Shown here in pieces: positions 51,744 through 61,229 of a stretch of DNA of 64,000 nt. Position 1 is the stretch's first letter. Each line of letters begins with the position of its first letter. The DNA comes from an uncultured Acetatifactor sp. Lineage in GTDB: Bacteria > Bacillota > Clostridia > Lachnospirales > Lachnospiraceae. The DNA lies in NCBI GenBank assembly GCA_910577235.1, contig CAJTMX010000003.1, forward strand, positions 94,868 through 158,867, read 5' to 3'. Made by a program: the position numbers and the translations under genes. Below the pieces are notes generated by a model, which worked only from the letters and a program-made list of their open reading frames with translations, was not told the origin of the DNA and did not search any database.

Positions 51744-52901
51744 CTACTGACATAGGGTTCCGTCCTGGGCAAAGACCACCCCGTAACCCGCGCTGTAACC
51801 GTTGATCCGCTGTATGATCCTGGCGGCCTCCTCGCCCTGGGCAGGAGTGGGTTGGAAATTGTTCCGGTCCCTGGCCGAACTTACCGAGCAGGGAATGATC
51901 TGTATCTGCCTGTCTTCCTGCTTGACACCGTCCACAAACGTAAATGTCTGCTGGAAGATCATAGTATCTTTATCCACCGGGTTGCGATTGGCCCCAAAAC
52001 AAAAATTTGCCAGACTGTAAATGATAAACTTTCCGTTGTATTCCTCTATGCCCTGAAGCACATGAGGATGATGCCCTATGACCAGGTCCGCGCCAAAATC
52101 AATACATTTGCGACCCAGATACTGCTGATTCTCTGTGGGGTAATTATCCTTTTCGATGCCCCAGTGACAGCAGGCCAGGATCAGATCCACATCCTCCTGA
52201 CGCAGCTTTTCAATACCTTCCGCCAACAGCTGCTCGCTGCCCAGCCCCCAGGCAACCTCGTTGACGGAGACGAAACCGATACGGATTCCCTTTTCCGTCT
52301 CATAGATTCCAACGTTACGGTCATAGGCATAGACGATTCCCTCTGCCTCCAATGCGGCTACCGTATCGTCGCTCCCACGAGTGCCGTAATCCAGCCGATG
52401 GTTATTCGCGAAACTTACGGCCTCCACATGACCCGCGGTCAGCAGCCGTGCATAATCGGGATCTCCCTTGATATTGTATGTCCTGCTCTCATCCCGCTCC
52501 TCGCTGTGAGTCAGCACACCCTCGAAATTTACGATGGTCATGTCGTCCTCTTCAAAAACAGACCGTACATTTTCAAAGAAATAGCCCTCATCCTCAATCT
52601 GGTCATAAACCTGACGAAAAGAATACGCGTATTCCTGTTCCTGATGATTGCCCAGCGAGCAATCTCCCGCCGCCGAGATGGTGACAGTCAGCACATGATC
52701 TTCCGGAGAAGGCGTTTGCTCCGGCGCAGTCTCCTCCGATTTTCCCCCATTTTCCTGTGTCCCGGGAACAATGGTGGGAATGGGTATCCCGATAATATCC
52801 TGCGCACCCTGGCCATCATCTTCCGATACCCCGATACCACAGGCCGTCAGCATAAGCATACACAGAGCGCCTAAGCCAACCCGCAAATCCACCCTACTCA
52901 C
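51744..52901 (-). CDS. CapA-family (poly-gamma-glutamate synthesis-like) lipoprotein
   Basis: A 385-residue lipoprotein: lipobox LTAC (Cys21), a Pro/Thr/Glu linker to ~68, then the CapA metallophosphatase-like domain (ISAAGDCSLGNH, DDMTIVNFEGVLT, VSFANNHRLDYGTRG, ILACCHWGIEKDNYP, DLVIGHHPHVLQG, IYSLANFCFGANRNP). In Bacillus CapA acts in poly-gamma-glutamate assembly; single CapA-like lipoproteins without capBC have unknown roles. The GTG start at 52901 lies 10 bases after AAGGAG. No capBC genes are present, so capsule synthesis should not be assumed. Confidence 0.85.
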   Translation of the reverse strand: MSRVDLRVGLGALCMLMLTACGIGVSEDDGQGAQDIIGIPIPTIVPGTQENGGKSEETAPEQTPSPEDHVLTVTISAAGDCSLGNHQEQEYAYSFRQVYDQIEDEGYFFENVRSVFEEDDMTIVNFEGVLTHSEERDESRTYNIKGDPDYARLLTAGHVEAVSFANNHRLDYGTRGSDDTVAALEAEGIVYAYDRNVGIYETEKGIRIGFVSVNEVAWGLGSEQLLAEGIEKLRQEDVDLILACCHWGIEKDNYPTENQQYLGRKCIDFGADLVIGHHPHVLQGIEEYNGKFIIYSLANFCFGANRNPVDKDTMIFQQTFTFVDGVKQEDRQIQIIPCSVSSARDRNNFQPTPAQGEEAARIIQRINGYSAGYGVVFAQDGTLCQ

Positions 52902-53288
52902 TACATTGTCTCTCCTTGCAATTCCCTATTTGCGGTCAATTCTACGCATATTTATATATATTTTACTACAAATAGCGGAAAATGTCATTCGTTTCTTTAT
53001 ATTTGAAACTATGAATCTTCGGCGCTGTTCAGTACACACAGTTATCTCATCCTCCTCTTTAATCCTCATAACGGATAGCTGCCCTTCTATATCTTACACA
53101 ACATAGTCCCCAGAAAGTACCTTCATCATCCTGACCAACGCCCCTTACGGACTACTGGCCCATCTGAATAGAGGATTAATAAAAGATCTGATAACACTAG
53201 GCTAAATTGACAGTATATTAAATACACTTTCCAGGGAGGTCTCATATCTATGGATCAGTACGCTCATGAAGTACACGCCAAGTACTTA
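52902..53288. other. Gene-poor stretch with a 19-codon ORF and decayed frame
   Basis: On the plus strand ATG 53250 with GGGAGG about 10 bases upstream starts a 19-residue peptide (MDQYAHEVHAKYLNNPSAL) ending at 53309, inside the pilus terminator. It may be a chopped transposase start, but that is only a guess. On the minus strand a frame around 53010-53125 (GDYVV-stop-DIEGQLSVMRIKEEDE) looks protein-like but is broken by a stop. Probably leftovers of lost genes. No promoter is assigned with confidence. Confidence 0.3.
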
Positions 53289-53329
53289 AATAACCCCAGC
53301 GCTTTATGATTCAAAGCACTGAGGTTATT
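53289..53329 (-). terminator. Terminator of the type IV pilus operon
   Basis: A 17-base stem (53329-53313 with 53305-53289) with a 7-base loop. On the minus transcript all positions pair, two as G-U; on the plus transcript the same two would be A-C mismatches, so it is directed to the minus strand. A TTATTTAAG stretch follows. It starts 10 bases behind the giant pilin stop. Confidence 0.85.
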
Positions 53330-53338
53330 ATAATGCGC

Positions 53339-55858
53339 TTAATTAGCAATCCATCCATTGGCTACAACGTCCCAAGTCAAATTACTCTTAGTAACCCAGG
53401 AACCGCTTTCGTACATTTGATATTGAGCAGAATTAGCACCTATGGCAAAACGCGTAGTGTTATCAATATAATACAGCGGCCCATATTCCGTAATAGTAGG
53501 ACAATACATTACTTTAGGTATAACTCCGCCAGCAACAGTAATATTGGGGTCTTTAAAACAAAACAGCAATTTCCCCTTGCATCCTTTCATCATATCTACC
53601 TGTGCCTGCGTTACCCCATAACCATTATATGGATTATCCAAAGCAACATAGTTGGATTTATCGGCCCACTGTTCTTCACTCCATGTCCAAAATGCTGCTC
53701 CATTTTGTATCTCCATATTTAAGTTTCCAAAATAAGGATTATATTCGTATATTTCCTGTATGACCCCTCCATATGGTTTCGCTAAATCATAACATTTTTG
53801 CTTTTCTGCCGAATCCATAACAAAAGTTAAATAGGAGTCTCCGGCATATACCCCCGCCCTGTCAGGTATTGAAGATGATATCGGAATATCTCTCCTGACA
53901 TCCTTTGTGTAATCCACATCATCATGAATAACACCTACAAATCTTGACAAATCATGAAAATAAAAGTCCTCGCCGTCCCATCCTTTGTCAAATTTGAAGT
54001 AGACAGTATATTCAGTAATTGTATCTTGAGGTGTCACGTATATAATATTGTCCCGGGCCCAATTACCATGGTTGGAATTTCTATACATTATCGTAACATC
54101 TTCAATTGCGTAGCTTTCTTCTATAACAGTTGTCTCAACGGTACCGTCCTCTAGCTGGTGTTGGTAAGTGATCTTGACATCATATGATGAGGTATCTCTC
54201 CAGTTGTATGCCGATGTTATATTATACCGCTGAGTGTATCCCCTTGTTTGCACTGCCGTCAAGCCTTGATCTTCCCATTGATCCACAACCTTTGCCGCAT
54301 GATATGGGGTACTATATGACGCCCTATCATAAAAACCATTGGCATCTCCGGAGTCAGTCTTTACATTTAAAACTAGATTCCATAATTGGTGAATATGACA
54401 CATCGGAGGAATCTCAACATTTAATAGGGCATTTTGGGAGCCTGTAAAGGGATTAAAAGTCTGTTCCTCTGTCTTTATTCCAAACTTGTTCCACCCGACA
54501 AAACTAACACTCGCGGTGTGTTTATACCAACTCGTTCCATTATCATAAAACCAAAAATCTCTATCTGTCAAAGGCACAGTGATATCCAATTTCCCATTTC
54601 TTCTCCATGCCTGATATTCCAATACCCAAGTTCCCACCACTGTTCCATATTTCTGACCTGATTTGTTAGTTAAATTAGCCGAGCCCACAGGAAACACTCC
54701 TTCAGGGTGCAGAGCCGTTGCTACAACCTTCAGCGAACTCCCTTCTACCATATCCTGTTTAAGCTTGAACATCAAGTAAGGAATATTGTTATCCACACCA
54801 CGCCCAATTTCCTGAATATAATCTCCCACAGGAAATGTTATAGAGTTGCCATATTCATCCGTCTTGGTAAACTCACAAGACCACTCTACAGTATACGGAT
54901 TGACATAATCCACATCATACCATACACCCGGTTCTTTCTCCAAATTAGTGCCAAGAAGGGAGGCTACAACTTTGTAAGTTGCTCCCGCCTTATTAACCTT
55001 GCCACCGTTTGCCGTCTTGTACCCATTTACGTTAACACTATTTACCCTTCGGATCAGAACCTTTACGCTCACTGGCGCAATAGAAGAATCCTCCGGCACT
55101 ACATTAAAGGTGAATCCCGCCTCATTGCCAGTGCCCGTCCCAATCTCACTAAGTCCCACTTTAATCTTAGCCGTTTGTGAATCAATACGTGTGACACTCG
55201 TATCGGAACTGATGTTACCACTTAAATTCTGTATTGAATAGTCTTGTAACGATGTTCCCAATATACGTATTGCCAAATCATACTCCTGGCCCGGCTCCAG
55301 GATCAGCTTATTTTCCACATAGAGGCTTTTCGCGCCGCCTAATGCGGTATTTGTCTCCTCACTGGCGCCGTTGCGGGGCGTTACATGATAATCGCTTTCA
55401 TAGCTCCGCGCTCCCTCCGTAACCGTCAAGCTGAAATCATAATTATTTGACGATACTTTTCTTATGGAAAAGGCACTTATATGCTCCGCCAGGATCTGGG
55501 GTGTCCCTCCTTCCCTGCTGTACAGCAACTGCGCGTTGGCGGCGTCATGCGTAACCTCATAGACAACCGCGGCCCCGGCCTCCTCCTTCTTGATCCTAAG
55601 GAGCGCTCCGCCTGTCTCGCTGCTGGGTTCCTCTATCACGTTGGCGTCAATGATCAGATTGGTGAGCAGATTGGCAGTGATCTGGGCCTGCTGCTGCAGA
55701 TCCAGTTCCACATTGCCGTTGCTGTAACTTCTGGCACTGATCACCATGGCGCTGCCCACACCGGTTATCACGATGCTGAATATCGCCACCGTACAGATCA
55801 ACTCCACCAACGAAAAACCCTTATGATCTTTTCTCAATCTGTTCCACCAATTCAACAT
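53339..55858 (-). CDS. Giant minor pilin (prepilin with ~840 residues, adhesin-like body)
   Basis: A class III prepilin: a short basic leader, cleavage motif KG/FSLVELICTVAIFSIVITGVG (G/F at ~14/15), then a long body. ATG 55858 with GGTGG 5 bases away is favoured over TTG 55870. Residues ~15-200 resemble PilW/GspJ-type minor pilins. From ~200 the protein has repeated beta-rich segments (Ig-like in feel), many Tyr/Trp/Asn, and ends at VVANGWIAN. The coding DNA for the C-terminal ~600 residues looks AT-richer than the rest of the operon, suggesting a recently exchanged domain. It is the last gene of the operon. A tip adhesin role is likely but inferred. Confidence 0.82.
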   Translation of the reverse strand: MLNWWNRLRKDHKGFSLVELICTVAIFSIVITGVGSAMVISARSYSNGNVELDLQQQAQITANLLTNLIIDANVIEEPSSETGGALLRIKKEEAGAAVVYEVTHDAANAQLLYSREGGTPQILAEHISAFSIRKVSSNNYDFSLTVTEGARSYESDYHVTPRNGASEETNTALGGAKSLYVENKLILEPGQEYDLAIRILGTSLQDYSIQNLSGNISSDTSVTRIDSQTAKIKVGLSEIGTGTGNEAGFTFNVVPEDSSIAPVSVKVLIRRVNSVNVNGYKTANGGKVNKAGATYKVVASLLGTNLEKEPGVWYDVDYVNPYTVEWSCEFTKTDEYGNSITFPVGDYIQEIGRGVDNNIPYLMFKLKQDMVEGSSLKVVATALHPEGVFPVGSANLTNKSGQKYGTVVGTWVLEYQAWRRNGKLDITVPLTDRDFWFYDNGTSWYKHTASVSFVGWNKFGIKTEEQTFNPFTGSQNALLNVEIPPMCHIHQLWNLVLNVKTDSGDANGFYDRASYSTPYHAAKVVDQWEDQGLTAVQTRGYTQRYNITSAYNWRDTSSYDVKITYQHQLEDGTVETTVIEESYAIEDVTIMYRNSNHGNWARDNIIYVTPQDTITEYTVYFKFDKGWDGEDFYFHDLSRFVGVIHDDVDYTKDVRRDIPISSSIPDRAGVYAGDSYLTFVMDSAEKQKCYDLAKPYGGVIQEIYEYNPYFGNLNMEIQNGAAFWTWSEEQWADKSNYVALDNPYNGYGVTQAQVDMMKGCKGKLLFCFKDPNITVAGGVIPKVMYCPTITEYGPLYYIDNTTRFAIGANSAQYQMYESGSWVTKSNLTWDVVANGWIAN

Positions 55859-55887
55859 AATATCCACCAACTCTCCAGATTTAATAC

Positions 55888-56418
55888 CTATTCAACAGTA
55901 ACCTTTCCCGTAAGCGGTATCAGATTTATCGTCTGCTTATATCCAGAAGAGGAATATGTCCCCTTAAATATCTCTATCTTGGTGCATACCCGCCCCGACT
56001 CGTCACCCACCAGCGCTCCGCTGTCTCTTGCGAAAGCAATTCGCCTGTGGGTGCCGTCCAAAAGTACCACGGAACCGTCGCTATATGTAAAACGCAGATT
56101 TACATCCCGGTCTCCGATGGTGGTTTCCGTATCCAACGGTGTGGCGCCTGCTCTTCCGCTAAGTGTATGCTCCAAAACCGTAATACGGCCATCCTTTACA
56201 TAAAATTCCAGCCAGGCCTCTTTCTTGCCCATGGAATTGGTGCGGTTGCGGTTCAGCGCTATCTCTATTTTCTTGGTACATTCCTGCACCGGTTTATTGC
56301 TGATCAAACTAAGCCCGTAGCCTGTCAAACCCGCAATCACCGTCATGAGGGCTAAGACAATTATGATCTCAACCAGAGTCATGCCCCGGTTATCTTTTTT
56401 CCTTATTCTCTTACCCAT
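55888..56418 (-). CDS. Minor pilin, GspH/FimT type
   Basis: A 176-residue prepilin: leader MGKRIRKKDNRG and cleavage motif G/MTLVEIIIVLALMTVIAGLTG, then a beta-rich C-terminal domain (LRFTYSDGSVVLLDGTHRRIAFARDSGALV) as in GspH/FimT. It is probably part of the initiating pseudopilin complex. It lies 13 bases after the PilX-like gene and 29 bases before the giant pilin on the same strand. Confidence 0.85.
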   Translation of the reverse strand: MGKRIRKKDNRGMTLVEIIIVLALMTVIAGLTGYGLSLISNKPVQECTKKIEIALNRNRTNSMGKKEAWLEFYVKDGRITVLEHTLSGRAGATPLDTETTIGDRDVNLRFTYSDGSVVLLDGTHRRIAFARDSGALVGDESGRVCTKIEIFKGTYSSSGYKQTINLIPLTGKVTVE

Positions 56419-56431
56419 CCGTACCAGTCCT

Positions 56432-57202
56432 TTACCGTTTCGTCCAGTTCATATAGTTCACACAGCCGCTGAAATTAAGCCGTTCCTCTGTTCCCGCGGC
56501 AGCGCCATAATATCCGTTGGCGTCCGGCCACTGGACCTCCGGAATCATGATGCAATAGTCTGTGGAAATAATGGATGTATACCCCTCACTGCTGTCATAG
56601 GTAAACTCCACTCCCCGCAGGATCAGCCGCCCCGCGCTGAACATCTCACTGTCGTCAAACTTGGCTTTCAGCGCGGGATCTGACGGCGGGGCCACCGTAA
56701 CGGCCCAGGTCCCGCCGTCCGTGGGCTGCGCGGCTACCATATATATACCCACTTCCCATTGACGGTTGCCGTCCGCGTCGTTGGGACAACGTCCCGCCCA
56801 TATCTTATTCATCTCGTCACAGAAAAGCCTTCTGTAATTGTCCTCCGAATTGTCCTCCGAATTGTCCTCCGAATTGTCCTCCGAATTGTCCTCCGAATTG
56901 TCCTCCGAATTCTGTGCGTCACCCAGACCGGAAAACTCAGACATGGCAGTGGAATAGGCTTTGGCAAAGGCCAGTTGAACATCCTCCACCAACTGTGCAC
57001 GCAGCTCTTCCACCGGTATCTCAGCCTGATAAAAGCTCTCCTTTGTCCGGTAATCCGCCACTTTCATCTGGAAATTGGAGCCGGATATGTACAGCATGAC
57101 CGTGGCCAGGATCGTTATGAAAGCCACTACCACCAGCACTGTGACTATTGCGGAACCCCTGTTATTCATTTTATACTTTTTAGCCGTATACCGCCTGCCC
57201 AT
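56432..57202 (-). CDS. Minor pilin, PilX-like, with SEDN repeats
   Basis: A 256-residue prepilin: leader MGRRYTAKKYKMNNRG and motif G/SAIVTVLVVVAFITILATVML (Ser instead of Phe/Met after the cleavage Gly, usual for PilX-type). The body includes a stretch at ~105-128 of six S-E-D-N units encoded by 12-base tandem repeats, then a domain ending VNYMNWTKR. The insert places an acidic, flexible loop in the pilin. GAGGAAACC precedes ATG 57202. A minor pilin of the initiation complex is the likely role. Confidence 0.8.
   Translation of the reverse strand: MGRRYTAKKYKMNNRGSAIVTVLVVVAFITILATVMLYISGSNFQMKVADYRTKESFYQAEIPVEELRAQLVEDVQLAFAKAYSTAMSEFSGLGDAQNSEDNSEDNSEDNSEDNSEDNSEDNYRRLFCDEMNKIWAGRCPNDADGNRQWEVGIYMVAAQPTDGGTWAVTVAPPSDPALKAKFDDSEMFSAGRLILRGVEFTYDSSEGYTSIISTDYCIMIPEVQWPDANGYYGAAAGTEERLNFSGCVNYMNWTKR
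56837..56908 (-). repeat. Six identical 12-base tandem repeats in the PilX-like gene
   Basis: Six exact, contiguous copies of ATTGTCCTCCGA on the plus strand (56837-56908) encode (S-E-D-N)x6 on the minus strand. Exact repeats of this kind are prone to slip by whole units, which would keep the frame and vary the loop length. Confidence 0.97.
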
Positions 57203-57230
57203 GGTTTCCTCTTTCCTGCTTGATCTACTG

Positions 57231-58634
57231 CTACTCTATGATCGTACCGCTTAATGTGTTCAACGGAGATTCCGTTGCAGGTACTGCCGTACCGTCTGTC
57301 GGCAATGCATGTTCCCTGTATACCGTCACCGTGACATCATACATCTGACGCAAAATCTCTGTTGTGGTACCGGTGGATACCTTGGGCGGCAATGTGGGAG
57401 CCGGATCAGCCGCATCCGGATATTCGCCGTTTTGGGCCACATATCCTATGCCGTGGCTGCGGTTAGTCAAAGTGTCATATCCGCCGGGAGCCACCGAAGT
57501 GGGGCTGCCCAAAACCGTATCCAGATTATCGTCAAAAATATAGACATTCGCCCCAAGGTTCAGATCCACACGATACCCAAGTTCCGAGAAAGAAAGCCTG
57601 CTGTTACTGACCGACAGATTCTTTTGCTTATACAGATAGCAGTTTATTTTTTTGTCCGTACTGTTCAGAACAGTAATCTTATCATTGGCTATTTTTACGG
57701 CAGAACCGGTTCCACGGCTGTAAGCCGGGAAATAATATACTGTTAAATTCAAGTGGTCCTGAGCCCCGTCTATTGGCTGTTTAAAAATCTCTTTATAAAG
57801 TTCGGGACTGCCGCCGTCCATATCAAATAAATAAGTTGTAGAGGGGATGCTAAACGTTTTTGGCGTTCCGGTCTCGCTGACGCCATACTGATAATCGTCA
57901 ACCTGGTACTGATATTTGCAGCTTACGTTCACTATATAGTCGTCTGCGGATTTGGATATGTCAAATATCAATTCCCTCTCCGTTATCTTTATCTTACTTG
58001 TATCCACCTCGCTGCCGGAATGAGTGATCGTGGGAGAGGGTGACGCCGACGGACCGGGCGCGGGAGCGGCGGCATTCTCTTCATTCTCCCATACCACGGC
58101 CACATCCTCCGCGATCTGTGCCAGCGCGTCCGCATCCATACTCTGGAATCCTACATAAGCCGCCGTATTGGAGGAAGTACGGTTTTCATAAATCAAAGTC
58201 TCCATATCCGCTGCCAGACTGTTATGACTGCGCAGACGAATCTCCACATCATACCGCTCATTCTGGTATACCATCCCAAAAATACGAAAATCCATATCTC
58301 CCCCGGGTATCGGGCCAGATATGATTGAGTTGGTAGCCGGATCAACGATCTGCGTGTTGGATGTGCCGTTTACACTAAAATTTTTCCCATCTACATGCGT
58401 GAACTGGTCACAAATCTCCTTTACCGAGTATGCCTTAAAATTCTCCAACACCGTCTGAGCCGCCGCCGTGGTCTGCTGGCGCGAGCGTGACCGGGCATTG
58501 TATATGGCGGACGTGACGAAAGTATGCAATACCGGCAAAATAACCACAGACAAAATAGCGATCGCCACAACCACTTCCACCAGTGTCATACCCGCACTAT
58601 TCAATTTTCCGTTACGCCGTCTCCATATTTTCAT
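57231..58634 (-). CDS. Minor pilin, PilV/GspI-like
   Basis: A 467-residue prepilin: leader MKIWRRRNGKLNSAG, cleavage motif G/MTLVEVVVAIAILSVVILPVLHTF. The body is long for PilV. It contains a Pro/Ala/Ser linker (AAAPAPGPSASPSP, ~195-208) and then beta-rich stretches (YIVNVSCKYQYQVDDYQYG, YRVDLNLGANVYIFDDN). It is followed 28 bases later by the PilX-like gene. It may contribute to the pilus tip with the giant pilin. Confidence 0.82.
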   Translation of the reverse strand: MKIWRRRNGKLNSAGMTLVEVVVAIAILSVVILPVLHTFVTSAIYNARSRSRQQTTAAAQTVLENFKAYSVKEICDQFTHVDGKNFSVNGTSNTQIVDPATNSIISGPIPGGDMDFRIFGMVYQNERYDVEIRLRSHNSLAADMETLIYENRTSSNTAAYVGFQSMDADALAQIAEDVAVVWENEENAAAPAPGPSASPSPTITHSGSEVDTSKIKITERELIFDISKSADDYIVNVSCKYQYQVDDYQYGVSETGTPKTFSIPSTTYLFDMDGGSPELYKEIFKQPIDGAQDHLNLTVYYFPAYSRGTGSAVKIANDKITVLNSTDKKINCYLYKQKNLSVSNSRLSFSELGYRVDLNLGANVYIFDDNLDTVLGSPTSVAPGGYDTLTNRSHGIGYVAQNGEYPDAADPAPTLPPKVSTGTTTEILRQMYDVTVTVYREHALPTDGTAVPATESPLNTLSGTIIE

Positions 58635-58667
58635 GGATAAATATACCCTCTTCCCGCGCGGACGCGA

Positions 58668-59429
58668 TTACTCTGCAGGAGCGCCGTCAGTTCCCTCACT
58701 ATTGATATCGGCAGATTCCTCAGAAACCTTAATCTCTCCGAAAATATTGTCAGTGCCCGCAAGATAAGGCACGATATCCGGAGCCACATACTCCTTGCCT
58801 GTACCGGTCACACTGTAAAACACCAGATCGATATGACCGGATAACTTGGGATTCTCCGCGTCTCCCTTTGTAAAAGCGATATTCTGAATCCCAATCCTGT
58901 TATTGCTGTCATAAATCCTCTGAATCATACTCTTCAATCCCGGATAGCTCACCTCGTTCACATAAGTGGCATACATATCCTGGAATTGAATAGGCTGGGT
59001 ATATTTTTCACTGGCAGCCGCATTGACTGTCTCTGCGGAGATTGTATGAATGGCGTCTCCCCTTTCCGCATTGATGGTCAGAAACTCTCCGTCATTCCCC
59101 TGCTGCATCTGTACGGCCAGCATAACCACATCCTCGTCTCTGGCATCCGCAGGATAAATATCCAGAAGTTCATCAATGAGGATTTCCATCGTCTCTGTAT
59201 CCGCCAGATAGATATCCCTCTTGTCATAATATACCTTGAGCTGATTTACCCTCTGAGACAATTCACGGTTGGATGTCTCGATGGTCTCAGCCTCTGTCAT
59301 CAATTTCTGGTATACAAACACATATACCAAAATCATGAGCAACGCGCCAAAAGCTGCCACGTATATCAAGAGATTTTTACTGTTAATGCTGTTTCCTTTT
59401 TTCCCGTTTCCCGCTTTCTGATCAGCCAT
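58668..59429 (-). CDS. PilO-like inner membrane protein
   Basis: A 253-residue bitopic protein: cytoplasmic Lys-rich start, one membrane helix (~21-41), coiled coil (~45-75: MTEAETIETSNRELSQRVNQL), then a ferredoxin-like fold typical of PilO. It forms the alignment complex with PilN, here fused to PilM and encoded just upstream; the two genes abut (stop-ATG). No PilP or PilQ is expected in a Gram-positive and none is seen. Confidence 0.8.
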   Translation of the reverse strand: MADQKAGNGKKGNSINSKNLLIYVAAFGALLMILVYVFVYQKLMTEAETIETSNRELSQRVNQLKVYYDKRDIYLADTETMEILIDELLDIYPADARDEDVVMLAVQMQQGNDGEFLTINAERGDAIHTISAETVNAAASEKYTQPIQFQDMYATYVNEVSYPGLKSMIQRIYDSNNRIGIQNIAFTKGDAENPKLSGHIDLVFYSVTGTGKEYVAPDIVPYLAGTDNIFGEIKVSEESADINSEGTDGAPAE

Positions 59430-61166
59430 CTATTCCACCTGTCCTTCCGCCTGCGAGGTTTCCGCCGCCTGTGTACCGGTTCCCGTCTGTGTCACGGGTT
59501 CCTGACCGGGCAAATAGCCGTTGGGATAATAGGTACAGATGACGCCGAACTCTACATACCGGCGAACCTCCGCCTCCTCCTGATCGTCTCTGTCCTCTTC
59601 GCTCTCTATTTCCTCTTCTATCTCCTGCATACTGCTCATTGCCACATATTGCAGGCTGGCAAATTCACGGAGATTCTGTATAACACCGGCAGCGGTATCC
59701 TTATCAGCCACCTGCATCCGCAGTATAGCCTGCTCATCATCAGACGAAAACTCAAGCACCGAAACATCCGCGGGAAGTTTTTCCTCCAACTCACTGAGGA
59801 AATTGAGGACATTGTCATTGGGGCGGTTGGTCATCAAATGCCCCATCAGTACATCCTGATACAAAGCCGTCATTCCGGTATATCTCAGATAGATCTGTTC
59901 CGCCGGAAGATAGGTACTTTCCAGCCCCTGCAGACGTTTCTGCTCCTCCAGCGCGCTCTGGTAAGTAATATATCCATTAGCCGCCAGCGCCGCGGAGGCT
60001 ACCACAAAAAATACTCCCAGCAATACCACCAGAGACTTGCTGCTGCTCTCCTGTTTCTGTTTTTGCTGTTTGTCACCGCTGATAAAGCTTACGGGAGCCA
60101 TGGTGGCACCGATACATGCCACATAATTAAAGAGATCGCCGTCACCCATACTGGGATGCCACACGATACCCTCCAGCTTGCGGAATACATTGGTCTTGAT
60201 GCCCAGCTCATTGGTCAGCAGTTTGGACAGACCGCTCATATCGCCGCCCATACCCATAATATATGCCTGCTCGATATGTTCGGGGTTGCGGGAATTGTAA
60301 AAATCCACAACTCTGGAAATGCTGTTGATCAAGGGAGCCAGTGTACGAGCCACATTGATGCGGGCCTGGGCAACTTCCATATCGTCATCCTGTTCCGTAT
60401 CTGGCTCTACAGCTTTTGTGTCGCCATCCAGAGTGGCCTTGATACAGCACCGACGTTTGATCAGCTGCCACGCGTCCTTATCCTCGATCACCTCAAAAGC
60501 GGGATTGGCTGCCACCTCATGAATGGCATCATCAATTCCGTAGTTGACGCTTCTCTGGAGCATCATGTTATTGTTCTTGACCACCGTGATTATGGTCTGG
60601 TTCTCTTCTATCTTCAATATCATGGAGGGGACTTTGCTGGTTTCCTTCTTTACCGCCTGGTAAATGCTATTACCCACATAGTCCAAATCCACCAGCGTCA
60701 GTCCGCAGCTCTGTGCCAGTGCTTCATAGCTGGCCACCAGCGCCTTCTCTGCCGCCACCAGCAGTACGCGTGTTCTTCCCGCATTCTCTCCCTCTTTGTA
60801 AGTCTCCAGCACCACATGAGAAATCTCATGATCCGACAGATCGATAGGGAAATAATCTTTTAGATTCGCTTTGATCATGGATTCCATCATATTCGGTTTT
60901 ACAGGAGGCAGCGTTACCTCTCTGTTGATGATCTTACTGGAGGCCACAGTAAAAATAGCCTTCTTGGTCTTAATCTTATTACGGTATAAGGCTTCCTTGA
61001 TAGCGGTTCTCAGTCCCGCACTCTCCTTCAAGTAGCCATCCTCTATCACATTAAGCGGAGTAGGCACCATGGCAAAACGGTAAACCCTGGGCGTCTTCGC
61101 CTTATAATCCATCTCGCATATTTTAATAAAGCTATATCCGACTTCAATACTGACAACTTTAGCCAT
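59430..61166 (-). CDS. pilMN: PilM-PilN fusion protein
   Basis: A 578-residue fusion. Residues 1-~355 are the actin-like PilM (VVSIEVGYSFIKICEMDYK, GLTLVDLDYVGNSIYQAV, YIMGMGGDMSGLSKLL). A linker (QKQKQESSSKS) leads to a membrane helix at ~375-398 (LVVLLGVFFVVASAALAANGYI), then PilN-like domain with a coiled coil and ferredoxin-like fold (~400-545), and a Gln/Thr-rich tail. PilMN fusions are known from Clostridioides difficile. PilM normally docks on the N-terminus of PilN; here the link is covalent. It couples to PilO and to PilB/PilC at the inner membrane. Confidence 0.88.
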   Translation of the reverse strand: MAKVVSIEVGYSFIKICEMDYKAKTPRVYRFAMVPTPLNVIEDGYLKESAGLRTAIKEALYRNKIKTKKAIFTVASSKIINREVTLPPVKPNMMESMIKANLKDYFPIDLSDHEISHVVLETYKEGENAGRTRVLLVAAEKALVASYEALAQSCGLTLVDLDYVGNSIYQAVKKETSKVPSMILKIEENQTIITVVKNNNMMLQRSVNYGIDDAIHEVAANPAFEVIEDKDAWQLIKRRCCIKATLDGDTKAVEPDTEQDDDMEVAQARINVARTLAPLINSISRVVDFYNSRNPEHIEQAYIMGMGGDMSGLSKLLTNELGIKTNVFRKLEGIVWHPSMGDGDLFNYVACIGATMAPVSFISGDKQQKQKQESSSKSLVVLLGVFFVVASAALAANGYITYQSALEEQKRLQGLESTYLPAEQIYLRYTGMTALYQDVLMGHLMTNRPNDNVLNFLSELEEKLPADVSVLEFSSDDEQAILRMQVADKDTAAGVIQNLREFASLQYVAMSSMQEIEEEIESEEDRDDQEEAEVRRYVEFGVICTYYPNGYLPGQEPVTQTGTGTQAAETSQAEGQVE

Positions 61167-61229
61167 TTAATTGTATCTCCCAATCCCTGTATAATGCCTG
61201 GTAAGCAGTGCTCCAGACGTGTGTATCAA

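Noticed and set aside
51744..52901. Poly-gamma-glutamate capsule operon
   Set aside because: Only a CapA-like lipoprotein is present; the ligase genes capB and capC are missing.
58986..60863. 625-codon plus-strand frame opposite pilO and pilMN
   Set aside because: Very long but antisense to clear pilus genes; His/Ile/Gln-rich composition and no family features.
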